In this document: positions 6,471-12,729 of the stretch, piece by piece
Numbering within the stretch: position 1 is the first letter of the stretch
Layout of the letters: every line of letters begins with the position of its first letter
Origin: JBFWQM01 sp050249455
GTDB lineage: Bacteria > Pseudomonadota > Alphaproteobacteria > MPNO01 > VGEU01
Length of the DNA: 13,433 nucleotides
Assembly (NCBI GenBank): GCA_050249455.1
Contig: JBFWQM010000152.1
Span: forward strand, 1-13,433
Reading direction: 5' to 3'
The notes under the pieces: generated by a model
What the model was told of the DNA's origin: nothing
Seen by the model: only the letters and a program-made list of their open reading frames with translations
The model's database searches: none
Position numbers and translations under genes: made by a program

Positions 6471-7034
6471 TCAGGGGCGCGGCAGCCGCGCGAACAGGTC
6501 GTCCACGGTATCGACCACGTCGAAGCTGTCGCGGAAGCCGGCGCGCGAGGCGCCGAACCGGTCGAAGTGCGCGAACAGGTCGAGCAGCGGCTGCCAGAAG
6601 CCGTCGATGTCGAGAAGATACGTCTTCTTCTGGTGCATCCCGGCGACCGCGAGGTTCATCACGTCGCTCACCTCGTCGAGCGTGCCGAGCCCGCCCGGCA
6701 GCGCGACGAAATGATCGGCGAGCGAGGCCATCAGGCGCTTGCGCTCGAAGAACGTCTCGACCCGGATGATCTCGCTGATGTCGCCGGCCGGCATCTCGGC
6801 CGCGACCAGCCCTTCGGGACGGATGCCGATCACCTCGCCGCCGGCGGCCATCGCCGCGCGCGCCGCGGCGCCCATCAGCCCCGACCGGCTGCCGCCGTAG
6901 ACCAGCCGCCAGCCGTTGCGGCCGCACGCCGCGCCGAGCGCGTCGGCGGCGGCGCGGAACGAGTCGGGGAACTTGTCGGAGGCGCCGCAGAACAGGCAGA
7001 GGCCGCGGCGCGGCGGCAGGCGGGAGGCGGCCAT
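6471..7034 (-). CDS. LOG-family protein (TIGR00730): nucleoside 5'-monophosphate phosphoribohydrolase
   Basis: This 187-residue protein has the single Rossmann-like fold of the LOG family, members of which cleave nucleoside 5'-monophosphates (cytokinin nucleotides, AMP) to free base and ribose 5-phosphate. Visible marks are CLFCGAS (13-19), YGGSRSGLMG (46-55), FFERKRLM (95-102) with the catalytic-type Arg98, and the nucleotide-binding motif PGGLGTLDE (113-121) with Glu121. The glycine triplet common before GLMG reads Gly-Gly-Ser here. The open frame extends upstream, but ATG 7034-7032 is chosen because it overlaps the nadC stop as TGATG, a coupling arrangement, and yields a normal family length. 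The family assignment is firm; the natural substrate is not known. Confidence 0.92.
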   Translation of the reverse strand: MAASRLPPRRGLCLFCGASDKFPDSFRAAADALGAACGRNGWRLVYGGSRSGLMGAAARAAMAAGGEVIGIRPEGLVAAEMPAGDISEIIRVETFFERKRLMASLADHFVALPGGLGTLDEVSDVMNLAVAGMHQKKTYLLDIDGFWQPLLDLFAHFDRFGASRAGFRDSFDVVDTVDDLFARLPRP

Positions 7035-7921
7035 CACACCATCAGGTGCACGTCGAGGCCGATGTCGGCGGCCGGCGCCGACTGCGTCATGCGGCCGACG
7101 GAGATGTAGTCCACGCCGCTCATCGCCTTCTCGCGGATGGTCTCGAGCGTAATGCCGCCGGAGGCCTCCAGCTCGCTGCGGCCGGCGACGATGCGCACCG
7201 CCTCCTTCATCGTCGCGGCGTCCATGTTGTCGAGCAGGATCACGTCGGCGCCGCCCTCGGCCGCCTCCGCCACCTGCTCCAGCGTGTCGCACTCGACCTC
7301 GACCTTGGTCAGCGACGGGGTGAACGCCTTGGCGCGCGCGATCGCCGCCTTGATCGAACCGGCGACCGCGATGTGGTTGTCCTTGATCAGGATGCCGTCG
7401 TCGAGCCGGATGCGGTGGTTACGCGCGCCGCCGACCACGGTTGCGTACTTCGACAGCATGCGATAGCCGGGCAGGGTCTTGCGGGTGTCGATCAGGGTCG
7501 CGCCCGTGCCCTTCACCAGGTCGGCGTATCGCGACGTCATGGTCGCGATGCCAGTCAGGAACTGCAGGATGTTGAGCGCCGTGCGCTCCGCCGTCAGCAG
7601 GCCGCGGGCGGGGCCGGAGACCTTGGCCAGCGCCGTTCCCTTGGGGGCGCGGGTGCCGTCCGGCGTCAGCACCGTCACGGTGGCGCTCGGCACGTGATGG
7701 CGGAACACCTCCGCCGCGATCTCGACGCCGCATACCACGATGTCGTGGCGCGTGTTCATCACGAACTCGGCGCGCGCGTCGCGCGGGATCATGTACTCGG
7801 TGGTGATGTCGAGGCGGCCGATGTCCTCGGCCAGCCAGGCGTCGATCTGCGGGTGCAGCGCCGCGAGCGGCGGCAGCAGCGACGCGAAGTCGAGGTCGGC
7901 GGGGCGATCGGGGGCGGGCAT
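7034..7921 (-). CDS. nadC: Nicotinate-nucleotide diphosphorylase (carboxylating), quinolinate phosphoribosyltransferase
   Basis: NadC makes nicotinate mononucleotide, CO2 and pyrophosphate from quinolinate and phosphoribosyl pyrophosphate in de novo NAD synthesis in the cytoplasm. At 295 residues it has the usual length. It shows AEDIGRLDITT (31-41), ERTALNILQ (112-120), DTRKTLPGYR (145-154), His169-Arg170, IKDNH (179-183), VECDT (209-213), LLDN (229-232), EASGGI (252-257) and the C-terminal GRMTQSAPAADIGLD (277-291). These cover the PRPP- and quinolinate-binding residues of the family. ATG 7921 is preceded by GGAG at 6 bases. nadA and nadB are not adjacent. Its TGA overlaps the start of the LOG gene, so the two are probably co-translated. 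Confidence 0.97.
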   Translation of the reverse strand: MPAPDRPADLDFASLLPPLAALHPQIDAWLAEDIGRLDITTEYMIPRDARAEFVMNTRHDIVVCGVEIAAEVFRHHVPSATVTVLTPDGTRAPKGTALAKVSGPARGLLTAERTALNILQFLTGIATMTSRYADLVKGTGATLIDTRKTLPGYRMLSKYATVVGGARNHRIRLDDGILIKDNHIAVAGSIKAAIARAKAFTPSLTKVEVECDTLEQVAEAAEGGADVILLDNMDAATMKEAVRIVAGRSELEASGGITLETIREKAMSGVDYISVGRMTQSAPAADIGLDVHLMV

Positions 7922-7943
7922 GGCGGACTCCGTGATGCGGCTG

Positions 7944-7974
7944 GCGGCGGCGGCCCGCCGGAGGCGGCCGCCGC
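7944..7974 (-). other. GC inverted repeat between the divergent binding-protein gene and nadC
   Basis: There is an 8-bp stem (7944-7951 with 7967-7974) around a 15-base GC-rich loop that can also pair internally. It lies about 50 bases after the stop of the binding-protein gene at 8023 and about 20 bases before the start of nadC, with no U-run. It could be a weak terminator of the upstream gene. The same spacer contains TTTACG and TATGGG 17 bases apart, which is only a poor promoter match for nadC. Confidence 0.3.
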
Positions 7975-8022
7975 TGCATTCCCATAGATCGCCCGGCGCG
8001 GCGCGTAAACCGTCTCGTGCGG

Positions 8023-9045
8023 CTACTTCGCCTCGAAGATCGCCTTGATCCGCTCGACCACCGGCTTGGGCGTCGCCATCACGTCGGCGGCGAGCGCGGC
8101 GAGCTGGTCCGGTGGCAGCGCCGACAGGTCCAGGTTCCGCTTCGCCGCATCCGCCTGCACGCCGGCGTCGGCCATCATGTCGGCGAACGCCTTGCGCAGC
8201 GTGGCGAGGCGGCTGGCCTCCATCTCCGGCGGGCCGAGCAGGTAGCGGCCGAGGTCGGCGCTGGACGCGACGAAGCGCAGGATCGCCTTCTCCTCCGGCG
8301 TATTGCCGAGCTGGCCGACCGTCGGCACACCCGGCAGCTCGGGATGGGGGTTCACCGCCGTCTGGTAGATGAAGTTGACCTTCTTCTCGGAGAGCCACTG
8401 CGGCCGGGTCGACTTGATCCCGGGCAGGCCGATCGAAGACACCATGTCGACCTCGCCACGCTCCATCGCCAGCGAGATCTCCGCCGAGCCCTTGTAGCCC
8501 TGCACGATCTTGAACTGGGTGCCGATGACCGCGTTGAGCGCCTTGGGCACCTGCACCGAAGGCGAGGTGGCGCCGGTGGCGCCGACCACGGCCTGGCGCT
8601 TCTTCGCGTCCTCAAGCGTCTTGACCGCGGAGGTGTGCCACGAGACGCCGACGTCGACGTTGGCGTTGAGCCGACCGATCCAGGTGAATTTGTTGACGTC
8701 GTAGTCCGACTCCGACGGGTCGGTGACGGCGTCGTGCGGCATCGACTGGGAGACGATGCCGAGCACGGTGCCGTCCTTTGGCGCTACGGAATAGACGTAC
8801 TTGGCCGCCCGCTTGCTGCCGGCGCCGGTCATGTTCTGGACGATGACGGTCGGCTTGCCCGGGATGAACTTGCCGAGGTGCTCGGCGGCGAAGCGGGCGT
8901 AGAGGTCGTAGCCGCCGCCTTCGCCGAAGCCGCAGATGATCCGGACGGTCTTGCCGGAGTAGAAGGCGGCGTCGTCGGCACTGGCGGGCAGGGCAAGCCC
9001 GACCGCCAGGGCGGCGGCGAGCAGCGCGGCGCGGATCGTCGGCAT
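8023..9045 (-). CDS. Divergent Bug/TctC-like periplasmic solute-binding protein
   Basis: This 340-residue protein has a Sec signal peptide (1-23, ending Pro-Ala-Ser-Ala before Asp-Asp). Domain-1 marks of the tripartite tricarboxylate binding proteins follow: GKTVRIICGFGEGGGYDLYAR with the ligand-loop Asp, PGKPTVIVQNMTGAGS, and AAKYVYSVAPKDGTVLGI. It lacks the NHGSPGVGT and NNIKAE blocks of the six array genes and has a longer C-terminal part, so it belongs to another branch and is not a recent copy. ATG 9045 lies 9 bases after GGGAG. The MFS gene ends 68 bases upstream and nadC begins about 100 bases downstream. Ligand and membrane partner are unknown. Confidence 0.88.
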   Translation of the reverse strand: MPTIRAALLAAALAVGLALPASADDAAFYSGKTVRIICGFGEGGGYDLYARFAAEHLGKFIPGKPTVIVQNMTGAGSKRAAKYVYSVAPKDGTVLGIVSQSMPHDAVTDPSESDYDVNKFTWIGRLNANVDVGVSWHTSAVKTLEDAKKRQAVVGATGATSPSVQVPKALNAVIGTQFKIVQGYKGSAEISLAMERGEVDMVSSIGLPGIKSTRPQWLSEKKVNFIYQTAVNPHPELPGVPTVGQLGNTPEEKAILRFVASSADLGRYLLGPPEMEASRLATLRKAFADMMADAGVQADAAKRNLDLSALPPDQLAALAADVMATPKPVVERIKAIFEAK

Positions 9046-9067
9046 GTCGTGAGGCTCCCTGTCCCTT

Positions 9068-9092
9068 GATTGACAAGGATGTTGCGTCAATC
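9068..9092. promoter_or_regulatory. 25-base dyad upstream of the divergent binding-protein gene
   Basis: gattgac (9068-9074) and gtcaatc (9086-9092) form a perfect 7-base inverted repeat with an 11-base spacer. It lies between the MFS stop (9114) and the ribosome site of the binding-protein gene. On the minus strand the right arm contains TTGACG, but no good -10 follows at 17 bases. An operator (for example of LysR type, whose sites often have T-N11-A symmetry) or a weak hairpin after the MFS gene are both possible. Confidence 0.35.
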
Positions 9093-9113
9093 GCGCCGGT
9101 TTGTCACCTCCGC

Positions 9114-10328
9114 TCAGCGCCGCGCGGCCTGCGCCGCGAACACCACCGCGATCGAGAGGATGAACGTCGCCGCCGCCACGAAAAACACCCACTCCGGCCG
9201 CCCGATGTCGTTGATCCAGCCGAACATCAGGGGTCCGATCGCGCCGCCGACGGAGAAGCCGGTGGTCACGAAGCCGAACACCGCGCCGACCGAACCCGGC
9301 GGCGAGATGTTGCGCACCATCACGTCGCGCGACGGCCCGACGATGGCGTTGCACAGCCCGCCCAGGAACATCAGCGCGATCGCGCCGACGATGCCGATCA
9401 CGGGGAAGCCGATCGCCGCTACCAGCACCGCGCCGAAGACAAACGCGATCGCGGTGAACAGGTCGTGCCGCGCCGTGCGGTCGGCGAGCCAGCCGCCGGC
9501 CAGGATGCCGACGCCGCTGGCGACGAAGAACAGCGTCAGCGCCAGGTTCGCCTCGGCCAGCGTGGCGCCGTAGAGGTGGATCAGGCTCGGCACCGCGAAG
9601 GTCTGCAGCCCCATGCCGCCGATCGACAGCACCAGGAAGAACAGGAAGAACAGCACCACCGGACGGCTCGACAGCAACGCCAGGCCCGACAGCGGCTTCC
9701 GGCCGTCGGCCGCCGGCCTGGGCGCCGCCGCGCGGGTGTCGGCGAGGCATTCGCGGTGCCACAGCATCACGGCGAGGTAGAGCAGCCCCGCCAGGCCGAC
9801 GATCACCAGCGCCGCGCGCCAGCCGAGCGTGGTCGCCAGCGCCAGCATCACCGGCGGCCCGATCATCCAGCCGACATAGGAGGCGAACAGGTGCGTGCCG
9901 AACGCGCGGCCGACCCGCTGGTCGGGGATCCGCGCCGACAGGATCGCGTAGTCGGCCGGATGGAAGACCGCGTTGCCGAGCCCGGCGACCAGCATCAGGA
10001 CGAGGAGGGGCCAGTACGACGGCGCCAGGCCGCAGGCCGCGATCGCCAGCGCCTGCAGGCCGAAGCCGGCGAGCAGGATGGCGCGGGCGCCGAACTTGTC
10101 GACCCAGAAGCCGAGCGGCACCTGCACCGCCCCGGAAATCAGGCTGTAGAGCGCCACGATCAGGCCGAGCGCGGTCCAGCTGACGCCGAACTCCGCGTGC
10201 AGCAGCGGGAACAGCGGCGGCAGCGCGATCATGTAGAAATGGCTGAAGCCATGGCCGATCGACACCAGCCACAGGGTCCAGGCCTCAGCAGCCGGCCGCC
10301 GATCGGCGGTCGCGACGTCGACGTTCAT
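9114..10328 (-). CDS. Major facilitator superfamily transporter, fosmidomycin-resistance (Fsr)-like branch
   Basis: This 404-residue inner-membrane protein has about 12 hydrophobic segments in two six-helix halves, separated by a charged loop around residues 195-220. MFS motif A appears as GFWVDKFGAR (73-82) and again in the second half as GGWLADRTAR. HGFSHFYMIALPPLFPLL near the start and GLGNAVFHPADYAILS resemble the Fsr-type drug exporters, but the substrate cannot be read from this. The start at ATG 10328 is chosen because GGAGA precedes it by 6-7 bases and helix 1 follows soon after; the open frame further upstream runs through the repeat region. It could export a drug or an organic acid. 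Confidence 0.9.
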   Translation of the reverse strand: MNVDVATADRRPAAEAWTLWLVSIGHGFSHFYMIALPPLFPLLHAEFGVSWTALGLIVALYSLISGAVQVPLGFWVDKFGARAILLAGFGLQALAIAACGLAPSYWPLLVLMLVAGLGNAVFHPADYAILSARIPDQRVGRAFGTHLFASYVGWMIGPPVMLALATTLGWRAALVIVGLAGLLYLAVMLWHRECLADTRAAAPRPAADGRKPLSGLALLSSRPVVLFFLFFLVLSIGGMGLQTFAVPSLIHLYGATLAEANLALTLFFVASGVGILAGGWLADRTARHDLFTAIAFVFGAVLVAAIGFPVIGIVGAIALMFLGGLCNAIVGPSRDVMVRNISPPGSVGAVFGFVTTGFSVGGAIGPLMFGWINDIGRPEWVFFVAAATFILSIAVVFAAQAARR

Positions 10329-10394
10329 CGTCTTCTCCGTAGCCTTCCCTGCGCGGCGGAGATTAGCACGAGGCTCCGATCCGTCACGCGGAGA

Positions 10395-10496
10395 CGCCCC
10401 CTCCCCCAACCCCCTCCCGCGAGAGGAGGGTACTAGTTTGCCGTGCCCCGCCCTCACTCCCCCGCCCCTCGTGGGAGGGGGTTGGGGGAGGGGGCG
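10395..10496. repeat. Large inverted repeat with G-rich/C-rich arms
   Basis: Two 29-base arms (10395-10423 and 10468-10496) are reverse complements with one mismatch and enclose a 44-base centre. The right arm carries four runs of three or more G on the plus strand (10473-10494). The left arm carries the mirror image on the minus strand (10418-10397). Each arm could therefore form a G-quadruplex, or the whole could fold into a long hairpin. It fills the gap between the DUF2218 stop and the MFS start. It looks like a dispersed intergenic repeat element; no gene lies in it. Confidence 0.8.
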
Positions 10497-10534
10497 CCAG
10501 CCTCGGTCCATGCGCTACCCGTCGGTCCGCAACA

Positions 10535-10819
10535 TCAGCCCTGCGTCCAGGTCACGCTCAGCGTCTCGCGGAAGGCGAAGCGCTCCAGGTGGCGGATCAC
10601 GACGTCCTGCAGCCGCATGAGCTGCTCGGCGTCGGGCGACGTGGTCCTGATCGCCAGGGCGTCGCCGTCGGCGTCGAGCTGGCAGATGCCGGACGGGAAC
10701 TCAATCCGGCCATGCGCGGCGTCGTAGCTGACCGGCAGCTTGTGGGCGAAGTGCTTGCACAGCTGGCCCAGGTAGCGGCCGGGCTGCGCGGTCTCGATGC
10801 GGGTGCGGCTCTCGATCAT
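10535..10819 (-). CDS. DUF2218 domain protein
   Basis: This 94-residue protein consists of the DUF2218 domain alone: RYLGQLCKHFAHKLPVSYD (15-33), GRIEFPSG, then HLERFAFRETLSVTW at the end. The domain has no established enzymatic role. It occurs free-standing or fused to siderophore-interacting ferric reductases, which suggests a part in iron handling (inference). ATG 10819 lies 7 bases after GAGGAG, and that ribosome site starts at the TGA of the PadR gene 11 bases upstream, so the two genes form an operon. No ferric reductase gene is present next to it here. Confidence 0.9.
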   Translation of the reverse strand: MIESRTRIETAQPGRYLGQLCKHFAHKLPVSYDAAHGRIEFPSGICQLDADGDALAIRTTSPDAEQLMRLQDVVIRHLERFAFRETLSVTWTQG

Positions 10820-10830
10820 GGCCGGGCTCC

Positions 10831-11409
10831 TCAGATCTGGTCGATTTCGGTGGCGGCGGCGTCGAGCACCGCGGCGACGCGCCGGATGCGCTCGTCGTCG
10901 AGCGGTCCGCTCGCCATCTTCATGCGCAGCGCGAGCTTCAGGTTCTCCATCGCCCGCACCACCTGGGGCGCCGGGCCGCCGCCGTGCGCGGTGCTCACCT
11001 CGGCCATGCGGGCGAGGATCGCCTCGACCGCCGCCCTGTTGGACTCCAGGTGCGTCTTGCCCTCCGCGGTGATCGCGTAGGGCTTCTTGCCGCCCTCGGC
11101 CGCGTCGAGCGCCGCGTAGCCGGTCTCCTCCAGCAGGGTCAGGGTGGGGTAGATGACGCCCGGGCTCGGGCTATAGGCGCCGGCCAGCCGCTCCTCGATC
11201 GCCTTGATGATCTCATAGCCGTGACGGGGCTTCTCGGCGATCAGGGCCAGCACGACCAGGCGCAGGTCGCCGTGGTCGAACATCCGCCCGAGCCGCGTCC
11301 GTCCGCCGAAGCGCCCGTGGCCGCGGCCGAACCGCTCGCCGCGGCGGCCGAAGTCGTCGTGGGCGCGGCGGTCGCCGTGACCGCAGTGGCGATGTCGTTC
11401 ATGCATCAT
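10831..11409 (-). CDS. yqjI: PadR-family metal-responsive repressor, YqjI/NfeR-like
   Basis: This 192-residue protein has a His/Arg/Gly-rich tail (1-45, with His 3, 6, 8, 11, 17, 31 and a single Cys9). A PadR winged-helix domain follows: DHGDLRLVVLALI, HGYEIIKAIEERLAG (63-77), YSPSPGVIYPTLTLLEE (79-95) and GKKPYAIT. The C-terminal helical part carries RAMENLKLALRM. The order and wording match E. coli YqjI (NfeR), a nickel/iron-sensitive repressor of a ferric reductase gene; that protein's tail is richer in Cys. Two ATGs stand side by side (11409 and 11406), 7 bases after AGGAG. The upstream promoter is overlapped by operator-like repeats, so autoregulation is likely. It controls DUF2218 in the same operon and perhaps other targets. 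Confidence 0.88.
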   Translation of the reverse strand: MMHERHRHCGHGDRRAHDDFGRRGERFGRGHGRFGGRTRLGRMFDHGDLRLVVLALIAEKPRHGYEIIKAIEERLAGAYSPSPGVIYPTLTLLEETGYAALDAAEGGKKPYAITAEGKTHLESNRAAVEAILARMAEVSTAHGGGPAPQVVRAMENLKLALRMKMASGPLDDERIRRVAAVLDAAATEIDQI

Positions 11410-11420
11410 ATTTTAGCTCC

Positions 11421-11455
11421 TATCTAGATATATCGAAAAAATAGATATATCGAAA
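11421..11455. promoter_or_regulatory. Tandem operator-like repeats upstream of the PadR gene
   Basis: The 14-base sequence tagatatatcgaaa occurs twice exactly (11425-11438 and 11442-11455), 17 bases apart. Each copy contains the palindrome gatatatc, and a third palindrome, tatctagata (11421-11430), adjoins the left copy. This AT-rich block stands out sharply from the GC-rich surroundings. It covers the predicted -10 and start of the PadR promoter, as expected for binding of a dimeric repressor, most simply YqjI itself. Confidence 0.7.
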
Positions 11456-11470
11456 CCGTTTCTTGGTCAA
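11442..11470 (-). promoter_or_regulatory. Promoter of the padR-DUF2218 operon
   Basis: On the minus strand TTGACC (11470-11465) is followed after 17 bases by TATCTA (11447-11442), a good sigma-70-type pair. The -10 lies inside the right repeat copy, so a bound repressor would block RNA polymerase. The expected start near 11435 leaves a leader of about 25 bases with the AGGAG ribosome site. Confidence 0.55.
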
Positions 11471-11524
11471 GGCCTCTGCCCTCGGTTCGCCCCGAAAGTC
11501 CGGCAGCGCGATTGGCAATCCGCG

Positions 11525-11552
11525 TTGCCGCCTTCGTTGCAGGCGCTATAGT
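11525..11552 (+). promoter_or_regulatory. Candidate promoter of the plus-strand binding-protein genes
   Basis: TTGCCG (11525-11530) and TATAGT (11547-11552) stand 16 bases apart, matching the sigma-70 hexamers at 4 and 5 of 6 positions. The pair lies about 60 bases before the ATG at 11612. The rest of the 202-base divergent spacer (11410-11611) holds only the PadR promoter and repeats; no further gene is seen in it. Confidence 0.4.
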
Positions 11553-11611
11553 CCGCCGCATAGAAGGCGCGCATTCGGCGCGTCCGCCGTGAAATGCGAC
11601 AGGAGAGGTTC

Positions 11612-12667
11612 ATGCCAGGGATCAGCCGCCGGGCCGTGCTGGCCGGCGCGGGCGCATTCGGCGCCGGGATGACGATGTGGTCGTTCGCCCGCGACGCCCG
11701 AGCCCAGGGCGAGGAGATGCTGCTGGGCATCCCGGTCGAGACGTCGAACAGCCTGCAGTTCATGATCGCGTCGGCCGCCGGATACTTCAAGGAGGAAGGC
11801 ATCAACGGCCGCGTCGTGACCGGCGCCGCCGGCACCAACACGCGCCAGATGGTGGCGGCCGGCCAGATGCCCTACGCCCAGGGCGACGTCATCCATCCGC
11901 TCTACCTGACCGGCGCCGGCAAGCAGGCGAAGATCATGATGGGGCTCGACACCCGCGCCTCGATCACCCTGATGGTGCGCAACGAGCTGTGGGACAAGGG
12001 CATCCGCTCGGTCGAGGCGCTGGGGCAGTGGAAGAAGCCGGATGGCTCCAAGCCGGCGATCGCGGTCAGCCGGATCGGCGCGCAGAGCTGGCTCTACGGC
12101 GCTCACATGTTCCTGCAGGCCGGGCTGCTCGACAACGTCAACTTCGTCTCGACCGGCGACGGCGCGCCGCAGATCGGCGCGTTCAAGAGCGGCAAGGTCG
12201 ACGCGGTGATGGCCAACACGCTCATCTACTTCGCCATTGTCGACGAGAAGCTCGGCCACGCCGCGTTCAACGCCACCGACGATGCGCTGTGGAACAAGTT
12301 CTTCGGCTCCAGCTTCGCCGGCCAGTGCCTGTTCGCTCTGGAGGACCAGGTAAAGGCGAAGCCCGACCTGACCCAGGGCATCGTGAACGCGACGTACCGT
12401 GCGCTGCAGTTCATCAAGGCCAACCCGCCGGAGAAGCTGCACGCGACGATCGAAGGCAAGTTCATGGCGAACTTCAAGCCCGAGGTCGCCATGCGCGAGA
12501 TGGCGTTCCTGAAGCCGATCTACGACTACGACGGCGCCATCACCAAGACCCAGTTCGACAACGGCGGCAAGGTCTGGTTCAGCGAGGCGACCAAGGTCAA
12601 GCCGCAGACCTACGAGACCATGGTCGACCTGAGCTTCCTCGAGAAAGCGAAGAAGAAATACGGCTGA
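11612..12667 (+). CDS. Tat-exported ABC-type solute-binding protein, NMT1/THI5-like (NitT/TauT family)
   Basis: This 351-residue protein begins with a twin-arginine signal (SRRAVLAGAGAFGAG, residues 5-19) and a cleavage site after Ala-Arg-Ala31. The mature part follows the NMT1/THI5-like pattern of receptors for nitrate, sulfonate, pyrimidine precursors or aromatic acids: GIPVETSNSLQFMIASAAGYFKEEGI, then AGTNTRQMVAAGQMPYAQGD and FKSGKVDAVMANT. The reading frame has an earlier ATG at 11594, but ATG 11612 is preferred because AGGAG precedes it by 6 bases and the Arg pair then sits where Tat signals need it. A paralogue follows after 62 bases. No permease or ATPase gene is within the window. Ligand unknown. 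Confidence 0.9.
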   Translation: MPGISRRAVLAGAGAFGAGMTMWSFARDARAQGEEMLLGIPVETSNSLQFMIASAAGYFKEEGINGRVVTGAAGTNTRQMVAAGQMPYAQGDVIHPLYLTGAGKQAKIMMGLDTRASITLMVRNELWDKGIRSVEALGQWKKPDGSKPAIAVSRIGAQSWLYGAHMFLQAGLLDNVNFVSTGDGAPQIGAFKSGKVDAVMANTLIYFAIVDEKLGHAAFNATDDALWNKFFGSSFAGQCLFALEDQVKAKPDLTQGIVNATYRALQFIKANPPEKLHATIEGKFMANFKPEVAMREMAFLKPIYDYDGAITKTQFDNGGKVWFSEATKVKPQTYETMVDLSFLEKAKKKYG

Positions 12668-12693
12668 GCGCCACGCGCCGGCTTCGACGACAA

Positions 12694-12709
12694 GGGCGCG
12701 GCCGCGCCC
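12694..12709. other. 16-base perfect GC palindrome between the two ABC-type binding-protein genes
   Basis: gggcgcggccgcgccc is self-complementary and lies about 26 bases after the stop of the first gene and 20 bases before the start of the second. In RNA it would give a 6-bp stem with a 4-base loop. There is no T-run, so it is at most a weak attenuator or processing site between two genes that are probably co-transcribed. Confidence 0.35.
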
Positions 12710-12729
12710 GCAACAGGGAAGGGCATGAA

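Noticed and set aside
6471..7292. Extended 273-residue LOG protein
   Set aside because: The extra N-terminus lies within nadC and is Gly/Arg-rich. The ATG overlapping the nadC stop gives the normal family length.
8017..9069. Plus-strand open frames opposite the divergent receptor and opposite the MFS gene (9066-10436)
   Set aside because: They are highly charged, repetitive in Arg/Asp/His/Gln, and contain no recognisable fold. They are shadows of the minus-strand genes.
8023..10272. Single 749-codon minus-strand open frame that would fuse the divergent receptor to an upstream protein
   Set aside because: Its upstream two thirds overlap the MFS gene in another frame and are low-complexity. 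The receptor has its own signal peptide and ribosome site at 9045.
11546..12442. Minus-strand open frame opposite the first ABC-type receptor gene (and 12610-13221 opposite the second)
   Set aside because: Both are antisense to clear Tat-signal receptor genes. Their similar wording simply mirrors the paralogy of those genes.
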